From positions 205,788 to 269,787 of the forward strand of contig NZ_JAALAA010000006.1 in NCBI RefSeq assembly GCF_011045035.1: a stretch of DNA of 64,000 bases, given 5' to 3'. The notes beneath the pieces were generated by a model, which saw only the letters and a list, made by a program, of their open reading frames with translations, was not told the origin of the DNA and did not search any database. The translations under genes were made by a program, and so were the position numbers. Shown here piece by piece: positions 63,962-64,000 of this stretch. Source of the DNA: Nocardioides turkmenicus (GTDB lineage: Bacteria; Actinomycetota; Actinomycetes; Propionibacteriales; Nocardioidaceae). Within the stretch, counting starts at the first letter, position 1; each line of letters begins with the position of its first letter.

Positions 63962-64000
63962 GCGTCTTCTCCTCTGGTGGGGGAGCCCCAGCCCCAGGGC

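Overview
The window is about 64 kb of very GC-rich DNA, densely coding on both strands. Several features point to an actinobacterium of the Nocardioidaceae/Propionibacteriales type: frequent GTG starts, a recurring TANNNT box 6-8 nt before start codons (leaderless genes), CIRCE-controlled groES-groEL with a His-rich GroEL tail, the rplM-rpsI-glmM and glmS-acpS-nnr-alr-tsaE-tsaB-rimI-tsaD order, and a GNAT-TsaE fusion. The genus is my inference. I see no tRNA, rRNA, CRISPR array, transposase or prophage.

Layout. (1) 0-6 kb: an arabinoside locus with a LacI regulator, a Tat/lipoprotein sugar-binding protein, two permeases and a GH51 arabinofuranosidase, with a palindromic LacI-type operator. 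(2) 6-16 kb: accessory DNA rich in nucleic-acid-related genes. It holds a small P-loop kinase, a Fic-like gene coupled to an HTH gene, a divergent TOPRIM protein, two divergent coiled-coil proteins of unknown function, a Mug-type DNA glycosylase, a solitary beta-class DNA methyltransferase, a metallo-hydrolase and a secreted HNH nuclease. (3) 16-30 kb: mixed metabolism and regulation, with a FUSC protein, a YbdK-type ligase, a ThrE-type exporter, a DUF402 phosphatase, a BVMO-SDR operon with a divergent TetR, a duplicated secreted protein, an ECF sigma factor with a membrane partner, ornithine aminotransferase, and a LacI/flavodoxin-like divergent pair.

(4) 30-48 kb: the conserved core. It has rplM-rpsI, glmM, coaA, glmS-acpS-nnr-alr, an alpha/beta hydrolase, the tRNA t6A set (GNAT-tsaE, tsaB, rimI, tsaD), a THUMP-like methyltransferase and groES-groEL. 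The t6A operon is interrupted between rimI and tsaD by a TetR-type gene and an array of seven 18-bp palindromes spaced about 29 bp apart. (5) 48-64 kb: a GH25 lysozyme, a DUF305 lipoprotein, a secreted LVIVD-like protein, and an orphan multidomain enzyme (adenylation, carrier, alpha-oxoamine synthase, C-terminal domain). Then come a degenerate permease with a DUF1684 gene, an ACT-GNAT fusion, guaB, a complete polar-amino-acid ABC transporter with a second DUF1684 gene, and a luciferase-like oxidoreductase.

Most likely to be new are the A-PCP-AOS enzyme, the TetR plus palindrome array inside the t6A operon, the Fic/HTH/TOPRIM locus with twin operators, the coiled-coil pair at 8.9-12.1 kb, and the duplicated permease-DUF1684 loci. 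Convergent gene pairs are often separated by long perfect or near-perfect inverted repeats, two of which are copies of one ~90-bp dispersed element.
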